DNA from: Trichomonas tenax
Lineage: Eukaryota > Parabasalia > Trichomonadida > Trichomonadidae
Direction: 5' to 3'
Assembly (NCBI GenBank): GCA_023091735.1
Contig: JALKBU010000569.1
Coordinates: 1-32,904 of the forward strand
DNA length: 32,904 nucleotides
Part shown: positions 1 through 9,320 of the stretch, piece after piece
How the letters are laid out: each line of letters begins with the position of its first letter
Numbering within the stretch: position 1 is the first letter of the stretch
Made by a program: the position numbers and the translations under genes
Notes under the pieces: model-generated
What the model was told of the DNA's origin: nothing
The model's database searches: none
Seen by the model: only the letters and a program-made list of their open reading frames with translations

Positions 1-1
1 C

Positions 2-202
2 GACTTGTTGACTTCAAATTCACGTTTAACCATTGATGTACTACAAGATAGTTTCATGGTTTTCTTCAGCGACTGGGTCGAGTATTCAAAGTTCGACGAC
101 CCCCCTCGAATTGAGAGATGCGTTTTGGAAGAGATGTGTTTTAACTCTCAAATTTGGTTTTTAGCGGCCAAAATTGACAAAATTAGCATTGCCATCATGT
201 AA
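2..202 (+). other. possible 3' end of an unknown ORF
   Basis: An open frame runs in from the left edge and stops with TAA after about 66 codons (ending ...KISIAIM). No ATG is seen at its left end, so if it is real it is the tail of a gene that begins outside the window. The middle part (bases 60-130) is less AT-rich than the spacer that follows, which is the only hint of coding. I recognise no family. It could equally be a chance open frame or part of a decayed gene. Confidence 0.2.
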
Positions 203-915
203 ATGTTATAATAAACCATATTTTAAAAAGTGGATAAGGTTAAAAGTCGCGTTTTTACACAATTTATTTGACACTGTTTACATTAATGAAATAGTATATA
301 TGATGCGAATTATTTTTCCATCGTTTTTATTTTTGAATACTTTATTTCTATTAATCAATAATTTCATTGGGAGGCTATGAGTATAAGTTGGTGCATCACA
401 TTGAAAACATGTTATATGAACATGCATCTATGTATATTGTCGTCTCCGCAATGATTTCGTGTATTTATAAATTAAGATACTGAACAATTATTCAATTAAG
501 AGCTTTTTTTATTTGTAATATGTTACTATGTTGTTGGCATGTGATATATTTATAATAAATGTTGCTATTTACTCAATAATATCAAATTGTTAACGAAAAA
601 TATGAAACGATATTATATATGTTTAACACTACAACTATGTATGGCATCACATAAGAGTTATATTTGCCCATAAATGTTTGATCTGATTCTGACCCCCAGA
701 GTTGATACACTTCTTTTTGAAGCCAAGATTTGATTCTCTATAAAATGATGATTCTTTAGATTAGAAGATTAAGAAAGACATTGTGTAAATATGTATAGCT
801 AAAATGAATAAATCTATCGAAGCAAAATGAGATGAATTTATTTGTGACATTGCCTCTTTCAATTTCTGACATGTAAAAAAACTAAAATCGCCGAATATTT
901 AGGAAAATTGTTCGA
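203..915. other. AT-rich spacer upstream of the Ecm29-like gene
   Basis: No convincing gene. The stretch is strongly AT-rich with short chance ORFs only. A TGACATGTAAA motif lies at 867-877, 39 bases before the next gene's ATG; the same motif recurs near other gene starts in this window. No clear Initiator element is visible before 916. Confidence 0.6.
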
Positions 916-3900
916 ATGATTGAAATTAACCTTAAATCAAAAATGCAAAATGCTGATTTTGATGACGTTCTGATTTACATGTATCATGCTAAATCGGATG
1001 AAAAGCTTGAGGGAGTCCTAAGCAAACACCTGATGTCTGTTTTAAACGCCATTGAGACTTCTGAAAAAGAAAAACAAGATGAAGCGATAAAAATTATCAA
1101 TAACATAATACTTTTCATAAAGCCAAAGAATAACATCCGAGTTCCTCTCAAAGATATCGTCATATTTTACTTGAAATCAAGAAACCCACTTTCGAAAAAT
1201 ATTGCTGCGATATTTATTAAACTTGGATTAGAAAGAACAACACCAGGGCAAAACTTTCAGATCGCAAAAACTCTTATGATGACTTTTCAGACTCTTCCAC
1301 AAAATCTTCAAATTATAACTTACAAATCTTTTCTTGCTGCTTACGAATTCATTCCACCACAGCAGTATATCGATCAGCTCACGAAAAACATTATGCTATT
1401 CCGTGTTTCACTCAAAACAAGCATGCAAACACTTCAATATTTTCCACAATATGTTACGACTAATATAAAGTTCTTCAAAGGATATGAAGAGTTATTTGCA
1501 ACACTTGTTCATTCGTTTGACATCAGTGTTACGATTCCAGATGATTTTAATTTATCGATTATCACAAATTATTACATTAACGCAACAAAAACAACAGATA
1601 GCATTCTCGCTTCGAGAGCTTTGAAGCTTTTATCACAAATTCCACATAAATTACCACTAGATTTCTTAAGCAAAAACTTAAATTACACAGATGGAATTAT
1701 TTTACTCGAAAATCAAATAAACTTGTATAATTCAATGCAACCACTCACGAAACAGTTTGTAGAGATTCTAATTCCAAAGCTTCAAACACAAGCAGCATCG
1801 CAATGTTTGAGATCTTTGCTCAAAAAATATCACAATGAATTCCAAAACGATTATACGTTGTTTAAAGCGATTTTCGACTGTGATGCAGACAGAGAAACAG
1901 TTACATCACTGATGATATTGTTTTCTACGTTCATTAATCCATCAGTTGTCCAAAAATTCCTCGAAAAGAATTTAGAAGATGGAAATCAATCTTTGGCATT
2001 AAGATTGTTGAGATATATGTTTCCATATAACAATCTGCGTCCAAAACTGTTTGCCTGCGCTTTAGCTAATGATGTGTCAATGATTGATGAAAGCAGACTG
2101 TTGCTTCATCCATATAAACACGTCATTAATAATGGTTTTAGAGCAGTTGTTTATGACATGAATGCGCAACCTCCGACAACAAGTGAACTGTTTAATGAAC
2201 TTTTGGCGATGCCAAACTTAAAGCGATATCTCAGCAATCCAAACAGCACACGCGCTATTGACTCTTTCTTCCAGTTCTGCTGCAGATGCAGTGTTTCATT
2301 GCCTCTTCCTTTCTCTTTCATCATCCAGGAATTCTCGAATTGTCCATCAGCAGCAACAGGAATTTCAAAGTTTTTGAGTTATGTTTCACAGAAAGTTGAG
2401 TTCCAAGGAGAGTTCACACAAGCAGACATTGATCAATGCATCACTGTCATGAAGGAAGAAAGCGATCCTGAAATCGTTGAAGCAGTTTCTGGTTTCTTGT
2501 GTTGGACGAAGGCTAAAATCGATGTCGAAGACATCAGTTCGCAACTCAAGCATCCGAAGAAGATTGCATTTCTCGCACATTTCGGTTGTCCATTCGATGA
2601 GTGCTTTGAACTTCTCAACACAGTTAGCCAAGCGAGTCTTGGAAAGCATTGTTTAATGGCGATGGCAAAGCGTGGATTGTTGAACAAAGAACACTTCGAT
2701 AAATTGTTTTCCAAGTTTTCTATCGATTCATATGGCATCGAAATATTGTCAGTTATCGCTAAAGGTGATGCAGAATTATGCAGAAAGATCGTCAATTGCT
2801 TATTCGATCCTCCGCTTATTTCAACAGAACGCGTTGAAGTTATTGTTGCTGGTGCGAAGAAACTCGTTGAAATTGTTGATGACGAAGAATTCTTGATGAA
2901 GAAGATCGATGATGGGTTAAGAAAAGACAGATCAAGAAGAAACTCCGCCATTTTCTTATTATACATGATTTACCACAAAGTTCCAGAAAGATTATGGTTC
3001 GCAACAAGATCCCTTTTGTTCTGTTCTGGCGCAGATAATGGCGTTGTTAGAACCGCAGGAATTATGGGACTTCCAATATTATACGAAAAATGCAATGACG
3101 AACAGAAGAAGATTTTCGATGATGCAATTCATGGCCGCAATAAACCAGAAAACAGCGATGTTCATGCACAAGTTCCTTCTGGACAACCTCGCACACAGAC
3201 AATCATGACGTGTTTCCATTTGTCGCAGTACAAATCGCCCCTTTTCATGCAGATTCTTTTGGCATTGATTGAAAGTGAATTTTTGATATTCACAGATGTT
3301 GAAGTTCCAAGAGAAAACATTTCAGCAGAAGAAAAAGACAGATTAAGTTCTTTCTTCTACTGCGAGAGTTTCTCTCCAACAGAAGACAGAGGCGCTGCTT
3401 TCAGAAAGCTTTATAAATGGGCAACAGATGGTGGAAAGAAGCTTCAAATCGATGCCGTTATCAAAGCCATTGATTCTGAAGCTGAAGGATGGGAACAACA
3501 ACAAGCAAACATCGCGTGTTTGAAGGATATCATATCAAGAATGACAACAGAACAAGCTCAAGAATACTTCGGAATGCTCTATAAAACAGCTTTAAGGATC
3601 GCTTATAGTCCATCAAACGAATTGAAGATTGCTGGTGCTGATGTTTTGGATAAAGCTGTCACAAAGATTGGAAACAACGCTCCAGAAGCAACACTTCACG
3701 AATTACTTGCTTTGATCAATGAAGTCTTTGATTCTCATCAACCAGCACTCGTTTTATTGGGTGCTAAATGGTGTTCACAACTTTCTCAGCAAATCAATAC
3801 TGGTGCTGATGCTTTAGTTGTCTTTGATGCTCTTTTCCACGCGATTTCAAGCTCTGCTAACTTCGTGAGTGCAACGCAGATGTTAACAAGTGATGCTTGG

Positions 3901-5010
3901 GGAGTCTTAATACGCGTTATATTTAAATGCACAGAACTCGCTCTTTCTAAGTTCTTCGACAGAATTCTCGAATATTTGGCAGGAAGTCATGCATTAGAAA
4001 GCGTCAGATACACGATTTTCTATTGTTTGGATGCTTGCGTTAGAGCACAAGAAAAATTATCAATTGCTGGAAAACTCGAAAGTGTTCTCGAAAGATTATT
4101 CTTCTTAGCATCAGAAGAAAAGGCAGAAAGTGTTATTCCTATTGTTGTCAGTGCATTAGAACACTCTATTTCGACATTATATCAATCGCATGATGAGTTC
4201 TATGATTATGATCATTTCCTGATTGATTTGTATTTCACAAAAGAGCGCCAAGATCTTACAGCGTTAATTCTTAAGTCCATTTGCACAAACAACCCTGAAA
4301 TATTAAGAGCAAGCTTAACGCCATTCATTCTTTTAGCAAGTTGCGGCGAAAACAATGCAAACGATTACAACAAAATCATTAAAGAAGAATTAACACTAAA
4401 AGTCGAAGTAACATCGAGACCTGAAGTTTTCACAAGGTTTATGATAGAGAAAGGCCTTAATGGCAATCTAGCAATGAAATCTGCAGGAGCCAAAGCATTA
4501 AAGAAAGTTTTCATGGTGATGAAACCTGATACATTAAAATCAATGGCAAACATTGTAAATGTGATTGCAGACACATTAGATGCAAGATTATATCCAGGAA
4601 AAGAGGAATTAATCGACTGTATTAAGATCACAGTTCCTTATTTAGATGATATTCCGCAGAAATTAATCGATTTAATTTTGAAACAATGCAGCAGACAAAA
4701 ATCCGTTTTCAGAGCTGCTGCTGCAAGCTGCATCGTGGCAATGAAGAAGAGAGGCGTTGCTGTGGACGAGGAGAAGTTTGGACAGCAATTAGTCGCAATG
4801 GCGAAAGATGGAACTGGTGTTGCATTAGAAACGGCCGCTGACTGTGCAGAAGGAGAGTGGGTACAGAAAGTAGCTGATATCGTATATTCTAGAATAGAAA
4901 AAGCCGATGCTGAACTTTTACCAAATTTAATTTGCGCAATTCAGAACTTAAAGGAGCACAAAGCTCCGGATAACTTTGATATGGAAGAACTTGAAGCAAA
5001 ACTCGTTTAA
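916..5010 (+). CDS. ECM29: Ecm29-like proteasome adaptor/scaffold (HEAT-repeat protein)
   Basis: A 1364-residue alpha-helical protein without membrane segments, built of HEAT/ARM-like helical pairs. The N-terminal block (about residues 18-110: DEKLEGVLSKHL, then IRVPLKDIVIFYLKSRNP and IFIKLGLERTTP) resembles the conserved start of Ecm29, and the ARLYPGKEELI stretch near residues 1223-1233 resembles the GRxWxGKxxLL signature of its C-terminal repeats. Ecm29 tethers to the 26S proteasome, stabilises or quality-checks core-regulatory particle assembly and links proteasomes to other cell structures. Yeast and human forms are about 1850 residues, so this copy would be some 480 residues shorter, as expected of a divergent protist. 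The ATG at 916 is the first in frame. The stop reads TAAA, which fits the trichomonad habit of the stop overlapping the UAAA poly(A) signal. The assignment rests on remembered family patterns; a generic HEAT scaffold is the alternative. Confidence 0.75.
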   Translation: MIEINLKSKMQNADFDDVLIYMYHAKSDEKLEGVLSKHLMSVLNAIETSEKEKQDEAIKIINNIILFIKPKNNIRVPLKDIVIFYLKSRNPLSKNIAAIFIKLGLERTTPGQNFQIAKTLMMTFQTLPQNLQIITYKSFLAAYEFIPPQQYIDQLTKNIMLFRVSLKTSMQTLQYFPQYVTTNIKFFKGYEELFATLVHSFDISVTIPDDFNLSIITNYYINATKTTDSILASRALKLLSQIPHKLPLDFLSKNLNYTDGIILLENQINLYNSMQPLTKQFVEILIPKLQTQAASQCLRSLLKKYHNEFQNDYTLFKAIFDCDADRETVTSLMILFSTFINPSVVQKFLEKNLEDGNQSLALRLLRYMFPYNNLRPKLFACALANDVSMIDESRLLLHPYKHVINNGFRAVVYDMNAQPPTTSELFNELLAMPNLKRYLSNPNSTRAIDSFFQFCCRCSVSLPLPFSFIIQEFSNCPSAATGISKFLSYVSQKVEFQGEFTQADIDQCITVMKEESDPEIVEAVSGFLCWTKAKIDVEDISSQLKHPKKIAFLAHFGCPFDECFELLNTVSQASLGKHCLMAMAKRGLLNKEHFDKLFSKFSIDSYGIEILSVIAKGDAELCRKIVNCLFDPPLISTERVEVIVAGAKKLVEIVDDEEFLMKKIDDGLRKDRSRRNSAIFLLYMIYHKVPERLWFATRSLLFCSGADNGVVRTAGIMGLPILYEKCNDEQKKIFDDAIHGRNKPENSDVHAQVPSGQPRTQTIMTCFHLSQYKSPLFMQILLALIESEFLIFTDVEVPRENISAEEKDRLSSFFYCESFSPTEDRGAAFRKLYKWATDGGKKLQIDAVIKAIDSEAEGWEQQQANIACLKDIISRMTTEQAQEYFGMLYKTALRIAYSPSNELKIAGADVLDKAVTKIGNNAPEATLHELLALINEVFDSHQPALVLLGAKWCSQLSQQINTGADALVVFDALFHAISSSANFVSATQMLTSDAWGVLIRVIFKCTELALSKFFDRILEYLAGSHALESVRYTIFYCLDACVRAQEKLSIAGKLESVLERLFFLASEEKAESVIPIVVSALEHSISTLYQSHDEFYDYDHFLIDLYFTKERQDLTALILKSICTNNPEILRASLTPFILLASCGENNANDYNKIIKEELTLKVEVTSRPEVFTRFMIEKGLNGNLAMKSAGAKALKKVFMVMKPDTLKSMANIVNVIADTLDARLYPGKEELIDCIKITVPYLDDIPQKLIDLILKQCSRQKSVFRAAAASCIVAMKKRGVAVDEEKFGQQLVAMAKDGTGVALETAADCAEGEWVQKVADIVYSRIEKADAELLPNLICAIQNLKEHKAPDNFDMEELEAKLV

Positions 5011-5934
5011 ATATTTAAAATATTAGTTTTATGTAATATTTCTCAATTTATAGCAAAAATTTATGCAGAAATGTTCATTTCTTGTAAAATTATGGATAAC
5101 CTCAAAGCAATTTTTGTATATTTTATCTGTTTAGGATTTTGATTAAGAATTAGTATTTCTAAGATTGGAATTATTCTATGCAATGATGTTTAAATCATCT
5201 GTGATGAAGAATAATAGTGCAAATACATAATATTGCTTAATTTTTTTAATAGTCTAAAACAAATTGGAATATATAGAGGAACTTGAATATCAAATGTTGT
5301 TGCATCGTAATTTTTGTTAACGAAGTTTAATTTATAGTCCGTACAAAATTTGAGAACTTTTAACGTTCAAAACTTTTCGAAAAATATAACAAACATGAAG
5401 TAAATCAAAGTTGATAATTTTTTGCTAATTTTTATTATATAATACCATTCTATATAGAATGGTATTCAATATAGAGATGATATTTTTATTTCAAATTCCT
5501 AAAATCCGCAAATTTCGTCGCAAATTTGAAAAGTGGAATGAAATGAGAAAATAACATGATAAACGTAAATTACATTGACTAAAGAAAGATATTTGACCTA
5601 AAAATGGTATTATTTTTGGGGTATTTTTCCAGAAGTCCAATTTTAAGATCAAATATACGAAATTTAATTTTTGTTTTCTTTCACATTCTCATGTTTTTAT
5701 TTTGTGCTCAGAAAATTAAAGATATTTGTAAACACAAATCGAAGTTGTTTTTTAGCGCTTTCAATGGCCATTAATGTAATTTTGAAGTAAAAAAAACAGA
5801 TTTGAAACCCAAAATATTTTTAATATTTCCAACCAAAGAAGAGTTCAAATTTTACAATAATTAAAATTGAATGATTTGGAAATTTTTTTACATGATCGTT
5901 TATGATGACAATACAAGTAATATATAGCATAGCT
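5011..5934. other. AT-rich spacer with a 26-bp palindrome
   Basis: No gene seen. Very AT-rich, with stops in all frames. The only ordered structure found is the perfect palindrome at 5441-5466, listed separately. It separates the Ecm29-like gene from the converging Myb pseudogene. Confidence 0.6.
5441..5466. repeat. perfect 26-bp palindrome
   Basis: The half-site AATACCATTCTAT is followed at once by its exact reverse complement, giving a 13-bp stem with no spacer. It lies between two converging genes. It could form a cruciform or an RNA hairpin, or be the relic of two transposon ends joined head to head; nothing in the sequence decides between these. Confidence 0.75.
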
Positions 5935-6636
5935 TTATTTGAAATAGTCAACAGAATTATTTGAATCGAAGATATCAATCAGGCCATCGCAGTTCAATGC
6001 ATTAATAATAAACATAAGATTGTCTTTGCCCTGGGAGACTGAGTGATTCACTTCAGACATTTGCTCTTGAGTGATTTGATTTTTCGTCAAAGATTCAATA
6101 GTTTCTTTGTGTCTAATTAATAAATGGCATCTACTCTTCACGCTAGTGTCTGATCTCCCTTTGAGCTGCTTCGATATCGCAGTCCATTTAGATCCAATTT
6201 TTTGTTAAAGTGTTAATATCTCAATATCTATGGAGTGTGGTTTTGTGTTAACATATGGAGATAAGAATTTCTCCCATCTGTCCTTGCATTGTCTAGCATT
6301 CCTTCCCGGAATATATTTAGATATCATTAGCCAGTTACTTTCTCCGTACTGGTTCACTAGAGACCTCAGCTTGTTATCCTCATCATTAGACAATTCAATT
6401 GAATTTTTTGGGATCGAATAATTGATAAATTTTGATTCTCTACATGAAAAAACAGGGACTTTCGATCGATGTTTTTGAGTAAATTTATCAAATAAAAACT
6501 TTTCATACAATTTTTCGAAAAGGAATTTGCGTGGCCAAAACCAACACCATTTATTTGTATGGTCTAGAATATCTTTCTGCATGTAAAAACTCATTATTAA
6601 TAACTTTTGAGCAAAAATATAGCCATAAAAATGCAT
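5935..6636 (-). pseudogene. R2R3 Myb-like DNA-binding protein, broken by an in-frame stop
   Basis: Reading on the minus strand from the ATG at 6636, a first Myb repeat is clear (LSNDEDNKLRSLVNQYGESNW, then ISKYIPGRNARQCKDRWEKFL). The second repeat starts (SPYVNTKPHSIDIEILTL) and is cut by a TAA at 6205-6207. The same frame then continues with the rest of the second repeat (QKIGSKWTAISKQLKGRSD, then VKSRCHLLIRHKE) and a tail to 5935. Compared with the intact paralogue at 15328-15834, about three residues are also missing just after the stop, between QK and IGSKW. The broken copy shares PGRNARQCKDRWEKFLSP exactly with that paralogue. Trichomonad Myb proteins of this size regulate transcription by binding short promoter sites. 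A protein ending at 6205 would have only one full repeat. Either a recent pseudogene or a truncated one-repeat product is possible; I favour pseudogene because coding similarity continues in frame past the stop. Confidence 0.8.
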
Positions 6637-7396
6637 ATAGATATGAAATTTGAGCCCAAAATTGATGAAACGTAAGAAAAAATGTTTTGAAAAATTAAAA
6701 TTGACATTCAGTCTCTAATTCTTTGCAAATTATGTATTTCATACAGTATAATGGAGATTATCCATTAATTTGTGATCAAATATCATCGCACAATTTTTTT
6801 CTTTGTAAGCTCAGAAAATCTATATTCCAGTTTAGATGTTAAAATCCTACGTTTTAGACCTCAAAGATGACTTTATAGAAGGTAAAATAAAAGTTTACTT
6901 TTACTTTGAATATTTTGCTAGAGAATAAATATATTATCAATCAATATAATATTTCGTAACATTGCAAAATTTAAAATAGAATTTTTGTGGTCTAATTTTG
7001 TCTGAAGAATTGAGAATCAAACATTCAATGTTAATGGATTGAATAAGAAACTGTATGGACTCTATTGGAACTATACCTTGAAATGGTTCAACTAAAAAAA
7101 CATCAAATTAATTAAATAATTTTTGGGAAAAACCTACAGGCTCTTCTGTTAGTCGATTTTTCGCCTAAAAACACTTTGTATAGATAGAATAACAGCAAAG
7201 TGATTTTCTGATAGCAAATTATTTAGGAAACATTTCTTTTTATACCCAATGACTGTTTATATTGGTGCCATCATTGTTTCCTTTGACTTCTTATTCTGTG
7301 GTGTCATTCGCAAGCCGAAATAACTAATATTTATTCGTGTCAAAAAATATAGCACAAAAAAGAAGTAATTTCACATTCTAGTAGGCTAATATTGAG
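6637..7396. other. AT-rich spacer
   Basis: No gene seen between the Myb pseudogene and the C2-domain gene, both on the minus strand. A somewhat less AT-rich patch at 7245-7320 reads open for about 24 codons on the plus strand, but I recognise nothing in it. Confidence 0.55.
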
Positions 7397-8191
7397 TTAC
7401 CTTAGAGTAAAGATAAGTAATGCGATGATTAAAACAAAGATTACTATCAATATTTTCATATTTCCTTTTGATTTGTTTTCATTTTCTTCTTCTATCTCAG
7501 TATTACGATGCATGAACTTCTGCCTTGCACTTTCTAGTTTATCATTGCCCTCATTGGAGTCCAGATCTATATTTCTATGAACGATTGTGATATCTTCCGT
7601 TTTTTGAGGAATTTCTTCTTCTTTCTTTTCCTGTATTATCTCTTGTGCATTGCTTATTTCTTCTGTCTTATTTTCGACCTGTTCCTCTGTTTCTTTTTCT
7701 ATATTCGATAAATCAATACTTCTTTCTACGACTTTTTCGACGATTTCCTCTTTAGGTTCTTCATCTTTCGCTTCAATGTTTTGATTAGTGATAGTTTTAT
7801 TGTTTAACTCCAAGCTATGGTAATGATCTGATACTATAAATGTGATTAACGGCTGGCAATCAGGGAATAAACTTGGATTGCGTACGAGCATCTCTTTCAC
7901 TATCTGGTTTCCATATTTTCCTTTTAATGTTTCTATTTTAATTTTCAACCAGCAGATTTCGTCATCTTCGTACAAAATGGCAAACCGAACTGTCTGTCCT
8001 TCCTCATCTGGTACATTGAAAACTTGATACGGATACTCAGGAGAGAGAGTATTAACTGAAACAGACGTTTTTCCGCAAATTTGGGGCTTCCCGAACTTCT
8101 TGCAGGTCTCTATGGTGACGTGAGTGTCCAATTTTCCGTCACCATTGATATCCGGCAAATTTTCGCACTTAATAACACGAAAATACAACAT
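7397..8191 (-). CDS. tail-anchored C2-domain protein
   Basis: A 264-residue protein. Residues 1-125 look like a C2 domain: it opens MLYFRVIKCENLPDINGDGK, and LDTHVTI follows, matching the usual 'L-x-V-x-(2)-A-x-x-L-(6)-D-P-Y-V' start; an acidic loop LYEDDEICW comes later. C2 domains bind phospholipid, often with calcium; D14, D18 and D22 are candidate ligands but the set is not clearly complete. Residues about 135-240 are a Glu/Lys-rich, probably coiled or disordered linker. The last 20 residues (MKILIVIFVLIIALLIFTLR) form one hydrophobic helix, so the protein is probably a tail-anchored membrane protein with its C2 domain in the cytosol. A TCACTG Initiator-like element at 8196-8201 puts the likely transcript start 8 bases before this ATG, supporting the start. 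A membrane-traffic or membrane-contact role is inference. Confidence 0.85.
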   Translation of the reverse strand: MLYFRVIKCENLPDINGDGKLDTHVTIETCKKFGKPQICGKTSVSVNTLSPEYPYQVFNVPDEEGQTVRFAILYEDDEICWLKIKIETLKGKYGNQIVKEMLVRNPSLFPDCQPLITFIVSDHYHSLELNNKTITNQNIEAKDEEPKEEIVEKVVERSIDLSNIEKETEEQVENKTEEISNAQEIIQEKKEEEIPQKTEDITIVHRNIDLDSNEGNDKLESARQKFMHRNTEIEEENENKSKGNMKILIVIFVLIIALLIFTLR

Positions 8192-8195
8192 ATTA

Positions 8196-8201
8196 CAGTG
8201 A
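8196..8201 (-). promoter_or_regulatory. Initiator-like element of the C2-domain gene
   Basis: On the minus strand the sequence TCACTG lies 5 bases before the ATG, with the A (candidate +1) 8 bases upstream. It matches the trichomonad Inr core TCA(C/T)T(A/T) at five of six positions. Confidence 0.5.
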
Positions 8202-8428
8202 ATAAAATTTTATATCGTCCTTTTTCTTCTCAATATTTAAATATTTCCAAAATTCATTTTTTATATTCTGCAACTAGAGTTTATGTTTTAGATTTATTTT
8301 GTTAATAACATTTTGCCTTGAGAATGCTGTTAGAGAGTGTATGGCAAATCGAAATTATAGGAAATTTTGGAATAAAAGTGAAAGGAAAAGGAAATATAAT
8401 GGCACACCAATTTTAGTTTTTGAAAAGG

Positions 8429-8460
8429 ACCATAGCAAAATCACAATGTGATTACATGGT
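8429..8460. repeat. imperfect inverted repeat (hairpin)
   Basis: ACCAT (8429-8433) pairs with ATGGT (8456-8460), and the inner AATCACA (8439-8445) pairs with TGTGATT (8447-8453) across a single base. There is no target duplication that I can see, so its origin is unclear. Confidence 0.45.
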
Positions 8461-8981
8461 TCTAATTTAATGAATAGTGAAACTATGAGATGAAAACTAT
8501 GAGGAAATTAATTGCAAATTGATAGAACTACAATTTTAAAAAATTTATGATCTATATAATGCGTACATGTAAAATATAAACTGTTTGTGATTTTAGTTAT
8601 TTATGATCATCATATATAATTGCAAAAAGACATTTTTTGATATAATTATGTAAATAAATCATTTTACAACATTTTCAAAAAATCGACGAATAGGCTAAAA
8701 CTCTTCTTTGCTAAGAGGGGCCTGCAGAATTTCGGAAAAACAATGATATTTAATATTTATTTTTTTAAAAAAAAAAGCATTAATAAGCTGCTATTAGAGA
8801 CATAGATCAGACATTGCCCATGCATGTTATATGATTAATTAATTTAGATGGTTCGTCAATATTTTTCTATTTTTAGATATATCAAAATAGAACGAAGCTA
8901 AGTATTGTATCGCTGGTTTTAAAAATGCTTTACAATTTGATTTACTCGAAGTTATTGGTTGAAGATGAGAATTTTTTTTTC

Positions 8982-9320
8982 TTATTTTGTCAATTCTGTG
9001 ATCTTATTCCTGATTCCGACAATGTCGCAACCCTGGACTGTGCCGAGATCAACCATTTGGTCGTTTTGGTACTTGAGGAACTTAACATGTGGAACAGATT
9101 GAACAGAAAAGTGCTGAGCTAATTCACGGTTCTGGTCGATGTCTACTTTGATGAAGAGGACGTTTGGAAACTGTTTAGCGATTGCTGGCATGTTTTCGCC
9201 CAAAGCTTTGCATGGACCGCACCATGTCGCAAAGAAATCGACGACAAGCAGTCTCTGGAACTTCTTGGCGTAGAATGTCAATGTGTCGTAGTCACCGAGA
9301 AGATTGAGGATGTTGGACAT
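8982..9320 (-). CDS. TRX: thioredoxin (first copy)
   Basis: A 112-residue single-domain thioredoxin. The redox motif W33-C-G-P-C37 sits in VVDFFATWCGPCKALGE, the KVDID strand follows, and the cis-proline segment is QSVPHVKF. The protein reduces disulfides in the cytosol and would be recharged by a thioredoxin reductase; in trichomonads, which lack glutathione-based defence, it feeds thioredoxin peroxidase against oxygen stress (established for the group). The start at 9320 is set by homology and by a TCATTT Initiator 9 bases upstream. No targeting extension is visible. Codons are ordinary for this genome, unlike the second copy at 23011-23349, and the two proteins share most core residues but differ in surface loops. 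The stop is TAA at 8982-8984. Confidence 0.95.
   Translation of the reverse strand: MSNILNLLGDYDTLTFYAKKFQRLLVVDFFATWCGPCKALGENMPAIAKQFPNVLFIKVDIDQNRELAQHFSVQSVPHVKFLKYQNDQMVDLGTVQGCDIVGIRNKITELTK

Larger units (their letters stand above)
8192..8981. other. AT-rich spacer between C2-protein and thioredoxin genes
   Basis: No gene seen. It includes the start region of the C2 gene at its left end and an imperfect hairpin at 8429-8460. A slightly GC-richer patch (about 8690-8740) has no recognisable content. Confidence 0.55.

Noticed and set aside
2386..2966. Minus-strand ORFs inside the Ecm29-like gene
   Set aside because: Shadows of the coding strand; composition and lack of any family match give no support.
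7130..8700. AAAAATCGAC-type sequences at about 7150 and 8680 as inverted ends of a large element
   Set aside because: The match is short and imperfect, it would enclose an ordinary gene, and no target duplication is seen.
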